Source: Hyaloscypha bicolor E
Taxonomy: Eukaryota; Ascomycota; Leotiomycetes; Helotiales; Hyaloscyphaceae
Length of the DNA stretch: 64,000 bases
Assembly: GCF_002865645.1 (NCBI RefSeq)
Contig: NW_020194619.1
Coordinates: 310,001-374,000, forward strand
Direction: 5' to 3'
Position numbers and translations under genes: made by a program. Below, piece after piece: positions 25,216 to 37,761 of the stretch. Position 1 is the stretch's first letter; every line of letters starts with the position of its first letter. The notes beneath the pieces were generated by a model. That model was not told where the DNA came from and ran no database searches. It saw only the letters and a program-made list of their open reading frames with translations.

Positions 25216-26476
25216 ATGTCGCATGAACGGCGCACGCGGTCAGCTACGGGAGCAGACGAATTTGCATCCTCTCCTCCAACTTCAGCTCCATCGTTTGCAA
25301 AGACAACGTCCAGCTTCCAGCGAGAGAATGTGCCACTCACGCCGATGGAAAGATGGGCCATGGCCAGGTCAAACGACAGCTTTCGAGCTTTGGCCGGGGC
25401 AGCGGGAGGGTTCACCTCGGGCATTGTCACATGCCCCTTGGATGTGATAAAGACGAAGTTGCAGGCACAAGGGGGGTTCAGGGTCAACAAAACTACGAAC
25501 GCGGCGTATCGGGGTCTAATTGGGACCGGTCGAACTATATGGCGGGAAGAGGGCCTTAAGGGATTGTACAGAGGTTTGGGACCGATAATTCTGGGGTACT
25601 TGCCCACCTGGGCAGTCTGGTTTACGGTGTATGGGAAATCGAAGGAATTCATTCCCAAGAATTTCAGTATGTCTCAAATGGGCGTTGAGGGCCATGATAT
25701 TCTTGCTAACAAATGTTACAGAGACCGAAAATGTGTTTGCTGTCAATTTCTGGTCATCCATAGTGGCTGGCGCTACTTCGACAATGGTCACCAATCCGAT
25801 ATGGGTAATCAAGACTCGGTTGATGTCACAAGTGAGCAGGAGAGCTGTTTCGAATGATTCCCGACCTCCCTGGCATTACAGGTCGACCATCGATGCAGCC
25901 AAGAAGATGTACAGAAACGAAGGAATTCTGTCGTTCTATTCCGGTCTCACTCCAGCACTCCTTGGCTTAACCCACGTTGCAATACAGTTTCCGGCGTACG
26001 AATATTTGAAGACGCAGTTCACTGGACATGGCATGGGTATGTCGGTAGCAGGAGATGAGAGGTCACACTGGATTGGAGTCCTCTCGGCAAGTGTTTTGAG
26101 CAAAGTCCTGGCTAGCTCTGCTACATATCCCCATGAAGTCATCCGAACCAGGTTACAAACCCAGCAAAGGACTTTACCTTCTTCTTCCTCCGAGTACGCG
26201 GCGTTCCGAGGAGGACTTGAGGGCAGCGAGAGCCATGGTCCCGCCGAAATTATTGCAAAGACCAAGGCTGCTCTTCCTCGGTACAAAGGAATCATTAAAA
26301 CTTTCAGGATCATTTTAAAGGAAGAAGGTTGGATTGCTTTCTACGCTGGGATGGGCACGAACATGATGCGGGCCGTGCCAGCCGCTACAACAACAATCCT
26401 CACGTACGAATACGTAATGAGGCACTTAAATCACACAAAAGCAGAAGGAATACGAAAGTCATCAGCTGGATGGTGA
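25216..26476 (+). CDS. Mitochondrial carrier, pyridine nucleotide (NAD+) type
   Basis: Inner-membrane solute carrier (SLC25/MCF), most like yeast Ndt1/Yia6, which imports NAD+ into mitochondria. Two exons: 25216-25666 and 25722-26476, totalling 1,206 nt and 401 residues. Three carrier repeats are present. The signatures are PLDVIKTKLQ (repeat 1), NPIWVIKTRL (repeat 2, with Ile-Trp replacing the acidic residue, as in nucleotide and cofactor carriers) and YPHEVIRTRLQ (repeat 3). LPTWAVWFTVYG closes repeat 1. Each repeat has the following EG...FYRG-type matrix helix. A polar Ser-rich N-terminus of about 50 residues and an insert of about 30 residues before the last matrix helix exceed the usual 300 residues. 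The start at MSHERR was chosen because the upstream in-frame extension lacks family features. Substrate is inferred from motif resemblance only. Confidence 0.88.
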
Positions 26477-27220
26477 CACCAGAGGCACACTGGTACGATG
26501 AAGGAGTTGATGAACACGCTGTATAGATCTCCAGGGCTCTTCGTTCACAGTCGTTGGGTACGGAGAAAGGGGAACTGAATTCTAGGAATTTTCTTTTTGT
26601 CCAGGCGTTCGGTCTGGACTCAGCGTTGGAGGTCATAGAGATCCATGACATGCATGGGTTTGCGTTCCTCCAAAGGGATATAGTACAATGTGGATACAAG
26701 GATGATACCTTCCGCTCTCGAAGCGGATCGTGTAGTTATAGGCGGGAGGAGCAATTCTTCCTCCAAATTTCATGCCCGACAACTGTACAGTGCTTTCAGT
26801 AATAAGCAGAACGCCAATAAAATCCATAATTGATCACCCGATTCAGGAAGTTCCCAGAAGACAAGGTCGATCTTGTTGACTATTGGAGTCTCATTGACTG
26901 GGTGACGTTCCATAATCGAGGAGCTTTAAGTAGATCTGGTACATTTATCTCGTAACTCAGAGTTGGGATGAAGTATTAATGCACCAGAAACCCGGAACAT
27001 CCAACATGGAGATTCTTGTCAATGTAACAAATAATCTCTTGACATTCACATTGGAGAATTTAACCGATTTATCTCACCAGGAAACAGCTGAACATTCAAG
27101 TTTCTCCAGATTTAACGTTTCAGCATTCAGTTGATAGTCTATAGGTACGAGGCAATTTATGTATAAGAGCACGAGGCCATCATTAACCACCTTTGGTCAT
27201 AATTATAAGTTTCCAATCCG
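26477..27220. other. Convergent intergenic region
   Basis: About 740 bp between the carrier and the serine-rich protein gene. Only short frames, no repeats or RNA genes recognised. Confidence 0.5.
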
Positions 27221-28384
27221 CTAGAGTAGCACCTTTGTTGCCACACTCAACAACCATGCTGCATCTTGCCAGCCGCCAGCTTCGTCATCTCTCAGCGGAG
27301 GCATTACTTCACCAGTCAGGGATTCTGTAGTTCCATCCAGAGTTCGCCGAGACGTTCTTGAGGACAACTCGGAGTCCTCCCCTTTCTCGTCCACAATCTC
27401 GACTTCGGTGTCCTCACCGTCTTCATCTACAGCAAATAAACTCCAACCCAGCATCCTCTCAACCCATCCTCCGAGACCCAAACTGCTTGCTCTAGCCAGC
27501 TTTCTCACAATAGCCTCATCCTGTTTGGCTTCATCTTGATCTTCGTCAGTCTCCGCCTCCTCTTCAGCGTCAACGAAATCTGGTTCCGCATTAAACTCGT
27601 CTGAGAACGCTCTCTGATCAAAATATCCTTCCCGTTCGCCGCCCATTGGCGTAAAAATTTGTGCTCTGCTGCCTCTCCTGCTATTACCTCTGCTCCCATA
27701 CCGACTTATGGAACGACTGCCACCAGTAGCAGGCCCGAAGCTCAAACTCCGCCTCGTGGTCACCGGCGAGAACTCATCGTCGGCATCGAATGTGCCAGCA
27801 GCACTGCTCCTCCTACTATGTCTCTGACTAGCCTGTTCCCTCTCCCTAGCAAGCTCTCGCCCCAATTCCTCATCCTCATCACCATTCTGTCCCGTCAGAC
27901 TTGTAGAACTTGCTCGAGACACTAGCCAAGCTTGTCCTTTCGATTCTCGCGTCGACGAAGAGATAGCAGCACCAGCGCGTAACAGCCAATCTGAATCATT
28001 CCTATCCTTCGCAGACAGAGAGCTGAGACTCAATCCATCTCTCGTGTGACCCTTCCGCAATCTCGTCCCACCGGGTGTTGTAACGACGGACCGAGGTTGC
28101 CGGGATGGCAGCAGATGTGTACTCGACTTGCTCTTTGGCAAGGAGAGGTTCGTTTGCTTTTGATTTCGGAGGGAGACTCGAGAGGAGGAGCGGGAGAGAA
28201 TTGACGGTGTGGTTGGTGCGGAGCGACCTTCGATGTACGAGATGTGCTGGGTGTCTGGGAGAGCGTCTTGGTCGTTGAGGGGAAGCCGGGAGGTTAGAGG
28301 CGCTAGAGTTAGGTGATTGATGTTAGTGTTTGAGCGGCTGTTGTGCCGTGAGTAAGGCGAATGTTGATTGTATGCTACATCCAT
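27221..28384 (-). CDS. Serine/arginine-rich fungal protein of unknown function (DUF3984-like)
   Basis: Single-exon gene of 387 residues with ATG at 28384 and stop at 27221-27223. The N-terminal 230 residues are Ser/Arg-rich with many RxxS-type sites, suggesting a disordered, phosphorylated region. The middle is strongly acidic (FVDAEEEAETDED). A short ordered region follows, RKLARASSLGLGGWVERMLGW, with an amphipathic look. Another acidic stretch precedes a conserved-looking C-terminus, GGWQDAAWLLSVATKVLL. The arrangement resembles a fungus-specific family I recall as DUF3984, but I cannot confirm it. No enzyme motif. It is divergent from elp1 across only 205 bp, so the two may share a promoter. 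Confidence 0.75.
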   Translation of the reverse strand: MDVAYNQHSPYSRHNSRSNTNINHLTLAPLTSRLPLNDQDALPDTQHISYIEGRSAPTTPSILSRSSSRVSLRNQKQTNLSLPKSKSSTHLLPSRQPRSVVTTPGGTRLRKGHTRDGLSLSSLSAKDRNDSDWLLRAGAAISSSTRESKGQAWLVSRASSTSLTGQNGDEDEELGRELAREREQASQRHSRRSSAAGTFDADDEFSPVTTRRSLSFGPATGGSRSISRYGSRGNSRRGSRAQIFTPMGGEREGYFDQRAFSDEFNAEPDFVDAEEEAETDEDQDEAKQDEAIVRKLARASSLGLGGWVERMLGWSLFAVDEDGEDTEVEIVDEKGEDSELSSRTSRRTLDGTTESLTGEVMPPLRDDEAGGWQDAAWLLSVATKVLL

Positions 28385-28589
28385 GATTGTTCGAAATGAA
28401 CTGATATAATGGGTGGTGATGAGGAGAGGAGATGTCGGGTGGGATTTGAAGGGCGGGAATCTGGGGAAGTGGGTCCAGCAAGATGCTCGTCAAAAATTTA
28501 TCTCGTGAAGATGCCAGGGGTCTGGGTTTTATATCAACTCCATGAAAATGATCCTGAGGAGTTAAAGATCAAACTCCGGCCCGAAAAAA
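28385..28589. promoter_or_regulatory. Short divergent promoter region upstream of elp1
   Basis: 205 bp between opposite start codons of the serine-rich protein gene and elp1. It must serve both genes. No specific element identified. Confidence 0.5.
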
Positions 28590-31500
28590 ATGCGCAATCT
28601 CAGGAACATCCTCCATGAGAAATGGGAGCCTCCTGCTCAGTTCCAGGGACGACCTTTGACCTCTGCAACTTGGGATCTAGCCAGTGACTGTGTTCTGTGC
28701 ACTTTTGGGCCAACTGAGACCGATGCTCTTATAGAGTTGGTGAGAATCAAGATAAAGCAAAATACCCAGTATGTCAGCTCTAGGCTCTCCAAGAAGATTT
28801 ACTTATCACCTTTAGTGAGCATACAGTCATCACATCTTGGGACGCACCCTGCCCAAATCCAGAGCTTTCATGTGACGAGGTTCTGAGTCTCCACTATTTT
28901 GGCGACAGCTTGACAGCATGTCTTGTCCTAGCAGGTGGAGATATCATCGTCGTTAGGGAGGAACCTCTGGCAGGAGAAGACCGGATTGAGATTGTAGGGT
29001 CCGTGGATGCTGGCATCACTGCTGCAAAATGGTCACCTGACGAGGAGCTCCTGGCTATCACCACCAAGGCAGATACGGTTGTCTTCATGAGTCGGAGCTT
29101 TGAAGGGGTCACAGATGTTGCTATGACAGCAGAAGATCTGAAAGCTTCGAACCATGTCTCCGTTGGCTGGGGAAAGAAAGAGACTCAGTTCAAGGGAAAA
29201 GGTGCCAAAGCCTTGAGGGATCCAACTATGCCCGAGAAGACCGATGAAGGTGTTCTGAGCCCCAACGACGATTCTCGGGCTACCATCAGCTGGAGAGGAG
29301 ACGGCGCTTATCTTGCTATTTCGACCATTGAGGGTGGTGCTAGACGACTGATCAGAGTTTACTCGAGAGAAGGTGTCCTGGATAGTGTCTGTGAGCCCGT
29401 GGACGGTTTGGAAGGAGCTCTCAGTTGGAGACCAGCAGGCAATCTTATTGCTGGTATCCAACGATTGGATGGCCGCATCGATATCGTCTTCTTCGAACGG
29501 AACGGTTTAAGGCATGGCCAATTCAGCCTTCGCCTTACCCCTGAGGAACAGCACTTGGCAGGACAGCATATTCGACTCTCCTGGAACTCAGATTCAACAG
29601 TATTGGCTGTCACCTTAACAGATTGTGTTCAATTATGGACTATGGGCAACTATCACTGGTATCTCAAGCAAGAGATCAAGACCAGTTCTTTGCTTCCTAC
29701 AAGCTCTGTATTATGGCACCCGGAGAAGTCTTTGAGGTTCGTTGCCGCTGCTTCGGGTAAGGTTTTCAATTACTTCATCTTTCAGTGTTTGCTAATAAAC
29801 CTCAGACTATCTCAGTGTCATTGAACACATCTTCACTACAGCTCGTGCATCTTTGGCCCCGCCACATGATTATGGTGTGGTGGGGGTCATTGATGGACAC
29901 TCCATCAAGGTTACTCCTTTCCGGACGGCTAACATTCCACCTCCCATGAGTTTATATGAGCTAGAGGCACCGTCGAATGCTATTGATACTGCTTTTAATT
30001 CGGACGCCTCCCTGATTGTTGTCTTGCATCAGACTGGAATCTCTATTTTCGGATGGAAGAGTGTCGACGCCTCGTTTTCACCTCCAATGCTCACCGGTCA
30101 AGTCACATTCGCGAAGGATGAAATGCCAGAAGGCACTTACCACCAGATATCATTTGCTGAGAAAGGTGAAATCTTGGTATTACAACGAGGCGCAACGGGA
30201 GCTTCACTCAAGCGATTCGGTTTCAATGACGAGACTGGTAGGATGGAGGAGATAGTGTCGAGAACTGCTCCTACGTCCAGCATATCTAGCTTGTCAAGCT
30301 TCACCCAAGAAGAATCGACGCATCCTTATGTGCAAGGAAAGGCAGGAGATTTGCACAGTCTGACATTTGGGGAGCATACTTTATCGCATTGCAACTTTCC
30401 TCACTATCTTCCCTGGACTGAAATAGTACCATATGGGGAGGATCATATTGCCTTTGGCATGTCTCGGAATGGCCACCTGTACGCGAACTCACGCTTGCTA
30501 GTGAAGAACTGCACTTCCTTTCTGGTTACTCCAGTCCATTTGATTTTCACCACCACAGCCCACCTCTTAAAATTTGTCCATATAACACACATCAATGGTA
30601 ACAATTCCCTCTCTTCTATCAGATTATAATACTAATTCCGAATAGAGCTTGAAGTTCCGCCTGATGACCCGGAAACGGATGAGCGCTGCCGCAGTATTGA
30701 GCGTGGAGCACGGCTGGTCACAGCTATGCCAATGTCCCTGAGCCTCGTTCTCCAGATGCCAAGAGGTAACCTCGAAACCATCTTCCCTCGTGCAATGGTT
30801 GTTGCAGGTATCCGCAAACTCATCGAGGGGAAGAACTATAAAAAAGCCTTCACTCATTGCAGGACTCAGAGAGTTGACATGAACATTCTTTACGATCATG
30901 CACCGGAGCAATTCCTGTCCAACGTTGCACTTTTCATCGACCAAGTCAAGAAGATCACATATATTGACTTGTTCTTGTCGTCTCTGAGAGAGGAAGATGT
31001 CACGCAGACAATGTACAAAGAGACTCGGGTTTCGCGAGACCTGGAGAATGGCATCCCTGCTTTCAACGACCTGAATGGCGTGCCTCCTCAGCCGCCAATT
31101 GTCGCAAGATCATCAAAAGTTAATAGAATCTGCGATGCCGTCTTGGAAGTACTGAAGGCCAGGACTGCAACAAATCTACAAAATATTATCACTGCAAACG
31201 TCTGCAAGTCACCGCCAGCACTGGACGATGGCTTATTAGTCGTGGCCAAACTCATGAAGAACGACTCAGCAGCGGCTGATAAAGCTGTGGAGCACATCTG
31301 TTTCCTGGAAGATGTCAACAAACTCTACGATAATGCTCTTGGATTGTATGATCTCGATCTCGCGCTCCTGGTTGCACAGCAATCACAGAAGGATCCCCGA
31401 GAATATCTCCCTTTCATGCAAAATCTACAACAAATGACCGAACTTCGGCGACGGTTCAGTATCGACGACCATCTAGGGCGCCATTCCAAGGCTCTCTCTC

Positions 31501-32687
31501 ATCTACACGCTCTTGACGCCTTTTCGGAATTACAAACCTACACGCAAAAGCACTCACTCTATCAATCCGCTCTCTCGCTATACCGCTACAGCCCCAGCCA
31601 GCACGCCGCAATCACCTCCCTCTATGCCGAACACCTTGAATCCAAATCCTCCTTCAAAGAAGCAGCTCTAGCCTATGAATCCCTGCACAACTACCCGAAG
31701 GCCACATCCTGTTACCTCTCATCCGGGCCCTCCTCATGGCGCGAAACCCTCTTCTGCGCTCTCTCCCAAACGCACCCTTTATCTGGACCCGCACTCTCAG
31801 ACCTTGCAACCTCTCTCTACGATGCCCTCATGGAGAGCAAAGACTACTTCGCAGCAGCCACAATCCAACTCGAATACCTCTCCTCAATACTCAACGCCTG
31901 TCGAGCTTTCTGCAAGGGCTATTTCTTCGCTGATGCCCTACATCTGGTTGCGTTGAAAAACGTCCCTGAATTACTAGAACAAGTCATCGACCCAGGCCTC
32001 GGAGAAGCATTAGCGTCAAGCACCGAACTACTCGCAGAATGCAAAGCTCAGCTGCTCGCCCAAGTGCCTCGAATCCGCGAGCTTCGAGCAAAAGCTCTCG
32101 TTGATCCACTCGCGTTCTACGAAGGCGAGCGAGGGGGCGGAGATGGAGAATTACCGGATGATGTGAGTGTGGCGGCTAGTTCGCGCTTGAGTACGAATAG
32201 GAGTTTGTTTACGCGGTATACGGGGAAGGGAAGTCAGGGGCAGAGTTTAGGGACTGCGGGGACGGGGGTCTCGAGGGCGACGAGCAAGAATCGGAGGAGG
32301 GAGGAGAGGAAGAGGGCGAGGGGGAAGAAGGGAAGTGTGTATGAAAAGGAGTATCTTGTTGCTAGTGTGGGGAGATTGATAGATAGGGTTGAGAGTGTTA
32401 GAGGGGAGGTTGAGAGGTTGGTTGTGGGCTTGGTGAGGAGGGGGATGTGGGAGCGTGCTAGGGCGATAGAGGGGAGTTTGGCGGAGGTGGTGGGTATGTG
32501 TGAGGCTTGTGTGCCGGAAGTGTTTGGAACTGATGCGTTGCCAACTCTTCCTGTAGGTACAGGTGAGGATGGATATAGACCAGTTGGCGGAGATGCGGTT
32601 CTCCAAGAGAGCATCGAGGCAGCTGGGAAGCGAAAGGAACTTCCAGTCATCTTGCCATTTGAGAGACTGTCTTTGCTTGGCTCTTAG
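28590..32687 (+). CDS. elp1: Elongator complex subunit 1 (Elp1/Iki3/IKAP)
   Basis: Largest scaffold subunit of Elongator, which makes the 5-carboxymethyl-type modifications of wobble uridine in tRNA. Four exons: 28590-28768, 28816-29756, 29806-30597 and 30646-32687, totalling 3,954 nt and 1,317 residues, the usual Elp1 size. The introns are 47-49 bp. The N-terminal two thirds hold two beta-propellers, with segments such as SWDAPCPNPE, AAKWSPDEELLAI, ISWRGDGAYLAIS and LSWNSDSTVLAV. A C-terminal TPR/helical region contains RGNLETIFPRA and RALVV-like helices with LYHYS-type sequence (LYRYSPSQHAAI). The Arg/Lys-rich cluster SKNRRREERKRARGKKGS near the end matches the basic tRNA-binding/NLS region known in Elp1. 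The first exon splices CA to T GAG; this junction is the least certain. Its 3' end converges with the uL24m gene, 133 bp apart. Confidence 0.95.
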
Positions 32688-32820
32688 AATTAGACTGGCG
32701 CAAAACAATACAGATTCATACCAAGAAGAGATAGTCCTAGTCTACCGCCCGCCTGTACGCAGAATTTTTTGCAACGCCGTCAATGCCCTATGATATACAC
32801 CCGTTTCTACATATCATACA

Positions 32821-33991
32821 TCACGCCACTATCGTCTCTGGTACCTTTCCAACTTTCGACATGCCTGCTGCGCTCAAAGCTAGCTCCCGCTTATTGGCAA
32901 TAATTTGCCCTAGCTTGACCAACATATCCGCCGTCAACTCGCCCTTCCCCTTCTGTTTCCTCATCTTCCTTAATTTCCTATTAATCTCTTTTAGCGGTGT
33001 CCGCATTTCCTCCGAGAGCTTCTTCTTCGCCTCCTTCTCCTGGTCTTCCTTCATCTTCTCTGCAATATACTCAGGATCATGTCTCGTCCTGAAAACCGAG
33101 TATTTGTTCCGCAGTTCATCAATCACGCTACTCGGCATCGGTGGCCTTAACAAGGTCGGCACAAAAGTCTTCGTCTCCACATCCATCCGCAGCGTATCGA
33201 CCGCAAAATCCTTATGTTCCTTGGCCTCGACTTTCGGCCAGGGAACTTTGATACCCAGGCCGGGAATGATGCGAGACCATTTTTGCTTGCCGGTTTGTCG
33301 GTCAAACCACATGGGGCCGTTGACGAGCTTCTTGACGATCACGTCGCGGGTGATGCCCGTTTCTTGGTCGGTGAGGGGGAAGACGAGACGTACTTTGTTG
33401 AGGGGAACGGGTTGGGGGACGGTGCGGACGGGGCGCTTGTCTGGGTCTTCGGCACTGATCATGTATTGGGGGACTTCTATGTCCATCTAGATGCGTTTGA
33501 GTCAGTATTAAGGCCAATTAGATTTGCAGGAGAGATTGGGAGTTACATACCATGTTCAATCCTTCAACCGTACACTCCGCCCGGATACGGTCTGTTGAAG
33601 TGATCTTGCCAATCTTCCCCTTGTCTCTCCCTTCTAACAACACGACTCTATCTCCTTTCACAAGTGTCAGATATCGTCCTCCCACATCCTTCAACGCATC
33701 CCTCCGCTCGGTTGTGGTCAGCGTAGGTCCTCTCATCCGCTGCGTGCTAACCGTCCCAAATGTATCTTTCTTAACCCCCACATCTCTCCTCGGAGCCAAT
33801 GGGCCCAATTCCCAATCCTCTCTTCTCTCAAACCTCCTCTGCTTGATCTCCTTCGCTACATCTCTGCGGACGAAAGCGTTCTGCTCCCGATTGCCCTTTG
33901 CTGCTTCAAAACGCTTCTTGTCTCTTTTTTTTGACAGCCGTCGAGCAGCTTGCTTCTCTGCTAGGACGGTCCGCCGGAGTACCTTCTGCAT
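32821..33991 (-). CDS. mrpl40: Mitochondrial large-subunit ribosomal protein uL24m (KOW domain)
   Basis: Component of the mitochondrial 54S ribosomal subunit, homologous to bacterial L24 and yeast Mrpl40. Two exons: 33991-33551 and 33486-32821, totalling 1,107 nt and 368 residues. The 64-bp intron splits two adjacent ATG codons (NM-MDIE). The N-terminus is very basic with no acidic residue before about position 12, consistent with mitochondrial import. The KOW motif occupies about residues 108-140 (LVKGDRVVLLEGRDKGKIGKI). A long fungal C-terminal extension follows, with charged helices near the end. The start at MQKVLRR was chosen as the first ATG giving a presequence. Confidence 0.9.
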
Positions 33992-35911
33992 TTTACAGAG
34001 AGAAGGATGGTGGATTGGGCGCGGGGAGAGGTGTCGAGACTGAGAGATACTTTTTCGAATCCGAGCTTCGATATTATGCGCTAGTGCAGGGACCCCAGTC
34101 ACACACGTGATCACAGATTTTCAGGGGGTCTGCGTTACACAGTCAGAATTACTGTATTTCATGAGAATTACTTTGATTCTTGATGATCACGGAGGACGGA
34201 GCTGAAGGCTGCAGAAGGAATAGGGCTGAACAGGCTGGATTCATTTGGCTGCAGGATTTCAGAAGCAGAGCTCTGAATCTGGGCCCCTTTTCCCGCGGAT
34301 TGTGGCGGCCACAAGCAATAATGCATGCCATCGATTACCGCATCCGGGCTGACATAAATATTTCATAAGTCCTGGAAAGTCCTGAATTGTTGAGTTCCGT
34401 CAATTCTGACCACTCACCAACTGCGCCTCATCTAGCGTGCGTTGCCTATGGGGCTGGAGTCACTGGCTGCATGTCGGCAACGCAACTTGCAGATTGCTGC
34501 AGTCGTTAGCAGCTCAGAGCATGTCATTCTTCAGCTCTCCTATCCCGCAGGACTCGTGTTGTTGTCGTGTTGTCCGGAGCAGCGCGCTGCTCACTGTCGG
34601 TGCCATGGCGGACCGCTTTTGGCGACTCTTTTTCGAATGGGCGGGCTTTCGTACTTGACTGCCACATGTGCGCTTTAGAGCGGTCCAAAAACGAAAAAAA
34701 AAAATCAAATACCAATGGACAAGGGAGAAAATAGGACCGGAGCCAATGGTGCTGCCTTGTCGTGATCTGAGTGTTCGAAACGCATGTGAGGCTTGGTGAT
34801 TCACGGCCGCGTCCCGGCTGGAAGATACCGAGGGGCGTGAGATATCAATATCCAAAAATAACTGGGACATTCAGGAGGAGATCCGGGACTTTGATATCTG
34901 AACGTTCGAAGGAGAAGCTGTACATTTTCGAAGGTTGGTCTCTTTGGAAATGCAAGAGATTTGTTTGGGGACTCTTAAAAGTCGGGATTCGTTGAATGTC
35001 CAGGTTACAACCGTATATCTATCTGCAGGGTTGCGTCGTTGGATGTCGGACGTCCCAGAGTGACCTAAGCATTCAAAGAATGAGCTCGGAGCTTAATATC
35101 CCGAGGACAAGCTGGAATCTTCTAAATTCGATATTTGGATGTTCTGAAGCGAGTGGACATTCTGAAATAAGGAGTCTGGATTGTGCAGGTTGAGCCAATA
35201 CGATCGTGGGGCGCTGCATGTTCTCGAAATGCATGAGCGATTCGGAACAACCAAAGCCTCTGGATCCGAGACCTCGATATCTAGATTTTAGAAGGAGAAG
35301 ATGGACACGTTTTAAGTAAGCAAAAGTCTGAATGGACAGGAGTAATTTGGAGCAATCAAAACTCAGGACTTTGTTAATGGACAGCTTGACTGCTGAACAT
35401 GGCTAGGGTTCCAGTCATCGAATAGGCCAAGAGTGACTCGAGCACTTAAGAGTCCTTGGAGGTGGCCGACCATTCGCCGATATGTACGGCGCTGAAATGG
35501 ATCATTACGACCTGACTGCTCTGAAAGTCAAGGTCCTGATTGTTCAAGGCAGACTTGGAGCATTCGTCGTGATTGTCCAGGGCGAAATGGTGTATTTATA
35601 AGGAGAAGGAAGCTCGAAATAAACAGAATCGCAAAGGATAACTCAATCCTAATCCCCACGAGCTGAATGCCAGAATCTGACCTGACGTTGAGTTTATCAG
35701 CCGCGTTTACCAGAGACAGAGCCGTAATCAGTACTCCGTGGTCCTTCAGGGCCCCCCATGCGCCTTCCGCCTCAGGCAGCCTGCCGCGCTAAGAATGGTG
35801 GTTGCTTCTTGCCTCGTCTTGCAACTTCGACCTCCAAAGAAACCCAACAAACCATCGCCGACGCAAACACCGTCTTCCACTCCAACCACAACATCAAATC
35901 GACACCACAAC
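33992..35911. other. Long 5' region of rho1 with degenerate repeats
   Basis: About 1.9 kb without a recognisable gene. Between about 34740 and 35640 several imperfect direct repeats occur. The block around 34878-34935 (GGAGATCCGGGAC...GATATCTGAACG...GAAGGAGAAGCTG) recurs at about 35258-35312 with changes. Another pair shares AGAGTGAC...CATTCAAAG/CACTTAAGAG at about 35057 and 35428. The remainder presumably holds the promoter and leader of rho1 and the promoter of the uL24m gene. Confidence 0.45.
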
Positions 35912-36873
35912 ATGGCAGAGATCCGTAGAAAGCTCGTAATCGTCGGCGACGGAGCGTGAGTAACCCGACCTCAAGATAGAATCAGTACTGACCTCCCGAT
36001 CTTAGCTGCGGTAAAACTTGTCTTTTGATGTAAGCAGCCCTCCTCGAAGGCGAGGATTTTTGCTGATATCTTCATAGTGTTTTCTCCAAGGGCACCTTCC
36101 CAGAGGTAAGATACCAACAACACCAGCACTCGAAGCCTGCTCCTGAGCGGCCCCTTCTCGATCGCGTCAACACCGCCAAGATAGCTGGATCCACAGCCAA
36201 CAGCACAAGAACAGATACGATGGAACAAGATACTAACAAATTGGGCTCCTAGGTCTACGTCCCAACCGTTTTCGAGAACTACGTTGCCGATGTTGAGGTT
36301 GATGGAAAGCACGTCGAGTTAGCACTATGGGATACGGCTGGACAAGAAGATTACGATCGTCTCAGACCGCTCTCATACCCAGATTCGCATGTCATCCTCA
36401 TCTGCTTTGCCGTCGACTCACCGGATTCTCTCGACAACGTTCAGGAAAAGGTATGACATGCCCCTTTTGATCCGGCCAAGATAAGAACCCGCTGACACGT
36501 GCCCCAACACAGTGGATCTCTGAAGTCTTGCACTTCTGCAGCGGCCTCCCAATCATCCTCGTTGGTTGCAAGAAGGATTTACGTTACGACCAGAAGACCA
36601 TCGAAGAGCTCCACAAGACCAGCCAAAAGCCTGTTACTCCCGAGCAGGTAAGACCATTTTATCCCCAAATTTGTGCCTCCTACGGAACAGATGGATTGGA
36701 ATTTGGCTGACAATGATATTTAGGGCGAGGAGGTTCGCAAGAAGATTGGCGCCTACAAGTACCTTGAGTGTTCCGCAAAGACAAATGAGGGTGTCCGTGA
36801 GGTTTTCGAACACGCCACACGCGCCGCGCTCTTGACCAAGAAGAAGAAGGAGAAGAAGTGCATTGTCCTGTAA
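35912..36873 (+). CDS. rho1: Rho1 GTPase (RhoA orthologue)
   Basis: Small GTPase that controls cell-wall glucan synthesis, the Pkc1 pathway and actin polarity in fungi. Six exons: 35912-35955, 36006-36029, 36078-36105, 36253-36450, 36513-36647 and 36724-36873, totalling 579 nt and 192 residues. Exons 2 and 3 are only 24 and 28 nt. The P-loop is GDGACGKT, the switch II segment [11 protein letters not shown], the base-specificity motifs CKKD and ECSAKT. A Rho insert helix lies between them ([15 protein letters not shown]). A polybasic run is followed by CIVL, a CaaX box whose final Leu predicts geranylgeranylation. The third intron (147 bp) is the longest. Length and every motif match Rho1. Confidence 0.98.
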
Positions 36874-37761
36874 AGCTACCAATACCGACCCCTCTTTCTA
36901 ATGCGAACGGATTCTCTATGCTACGGCTCGTCTGGGTGATACGGTTGCTTCAGGCTGGGACACTGTGCTTACAGACGCTGTGCATTGCTCCTCTTTCGAC
37001 CTTGATCCATCATTCATGATACTCGTGGACTCCCCCAATCCTCGCAGAATACATCCTACCTCATACAACAAAGCGTGCGACCTCTTCGTCTCTTGGCTCG
37101 GACACATCTTGGCATGGAGGCTTATTCTCTGTGCTACGCTATTTCTTCTCTGTCTCTGTGAATGCGTTTTCCGGAAGATCTTTGTTTTTGTGCTGCATCT
37201 CCTTCTCTCCTGCGCTCAGAATGGATCTGAATCGTACTGCTGCGTCTGTTCTTTGGGTGCGTCATCGTGGAGGGTTGGCAGGGAGACTGGATGCGCATTT
37301 TTGTACGGTGTAATAGCAATAGGGCGTAGTCTATCAAGAGATGCTTTTGAGAATTGGTGGGCAACTGCATGCTGGGTGTTGTATACGAGTAAACTATCGA
37401 GTTCTTTGTTGCTTTGGTGCTCTCACTATTGCTGGTCTTCTCCTACGCTTACTTGCCCCTTTTCCCTTACAACACAAGCCCAAGTCGGGCATTGATAATT
37501 TTCCTATGACCTATGATGCTCGGCCGCTGCAATATCTTTCACCTTTGCCCGCGAATTCACCGCGGGGAGAGCAATTCGTTTGCAGCAGTTGTACCACCTA
37601 TGACATCGTGACCTTGCTTCAATTTCCTCCACCACTGCCTATCTTTCCCTCGTTCCCTCAACGACCACATCCAGACCACACAACGCGATTATTCCCTTGA
37701 ACAAGATCTAGTACTTGCCTGTCTTCGCTCTCTATCTTCTCTTCTCAGATACATCGTCCGT
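36874..37761. other. Region downstream of rho1
   Basis: About 890 bp after the rho1 stop. The frames present are overlapping and lack domain content. Presumed rho1 3' UTR and spacer leading into the periodic repeat array. Confidence 0.45.

Noticed and set aside
32783..33490. 235-codon plus-strand frame
   Set aside because: Antisense shadow of the second exon of the uL24m gene; the KOW protein is on minus.
36965..37495. 176-codon plus-strand open frame after rho1
   Set aside because: Low-complexity Cys/Leu/Ser composition, no recognisable domain, and it starts 90 bp past the rho1 stop on the same strand. Most likely 3' UTR.
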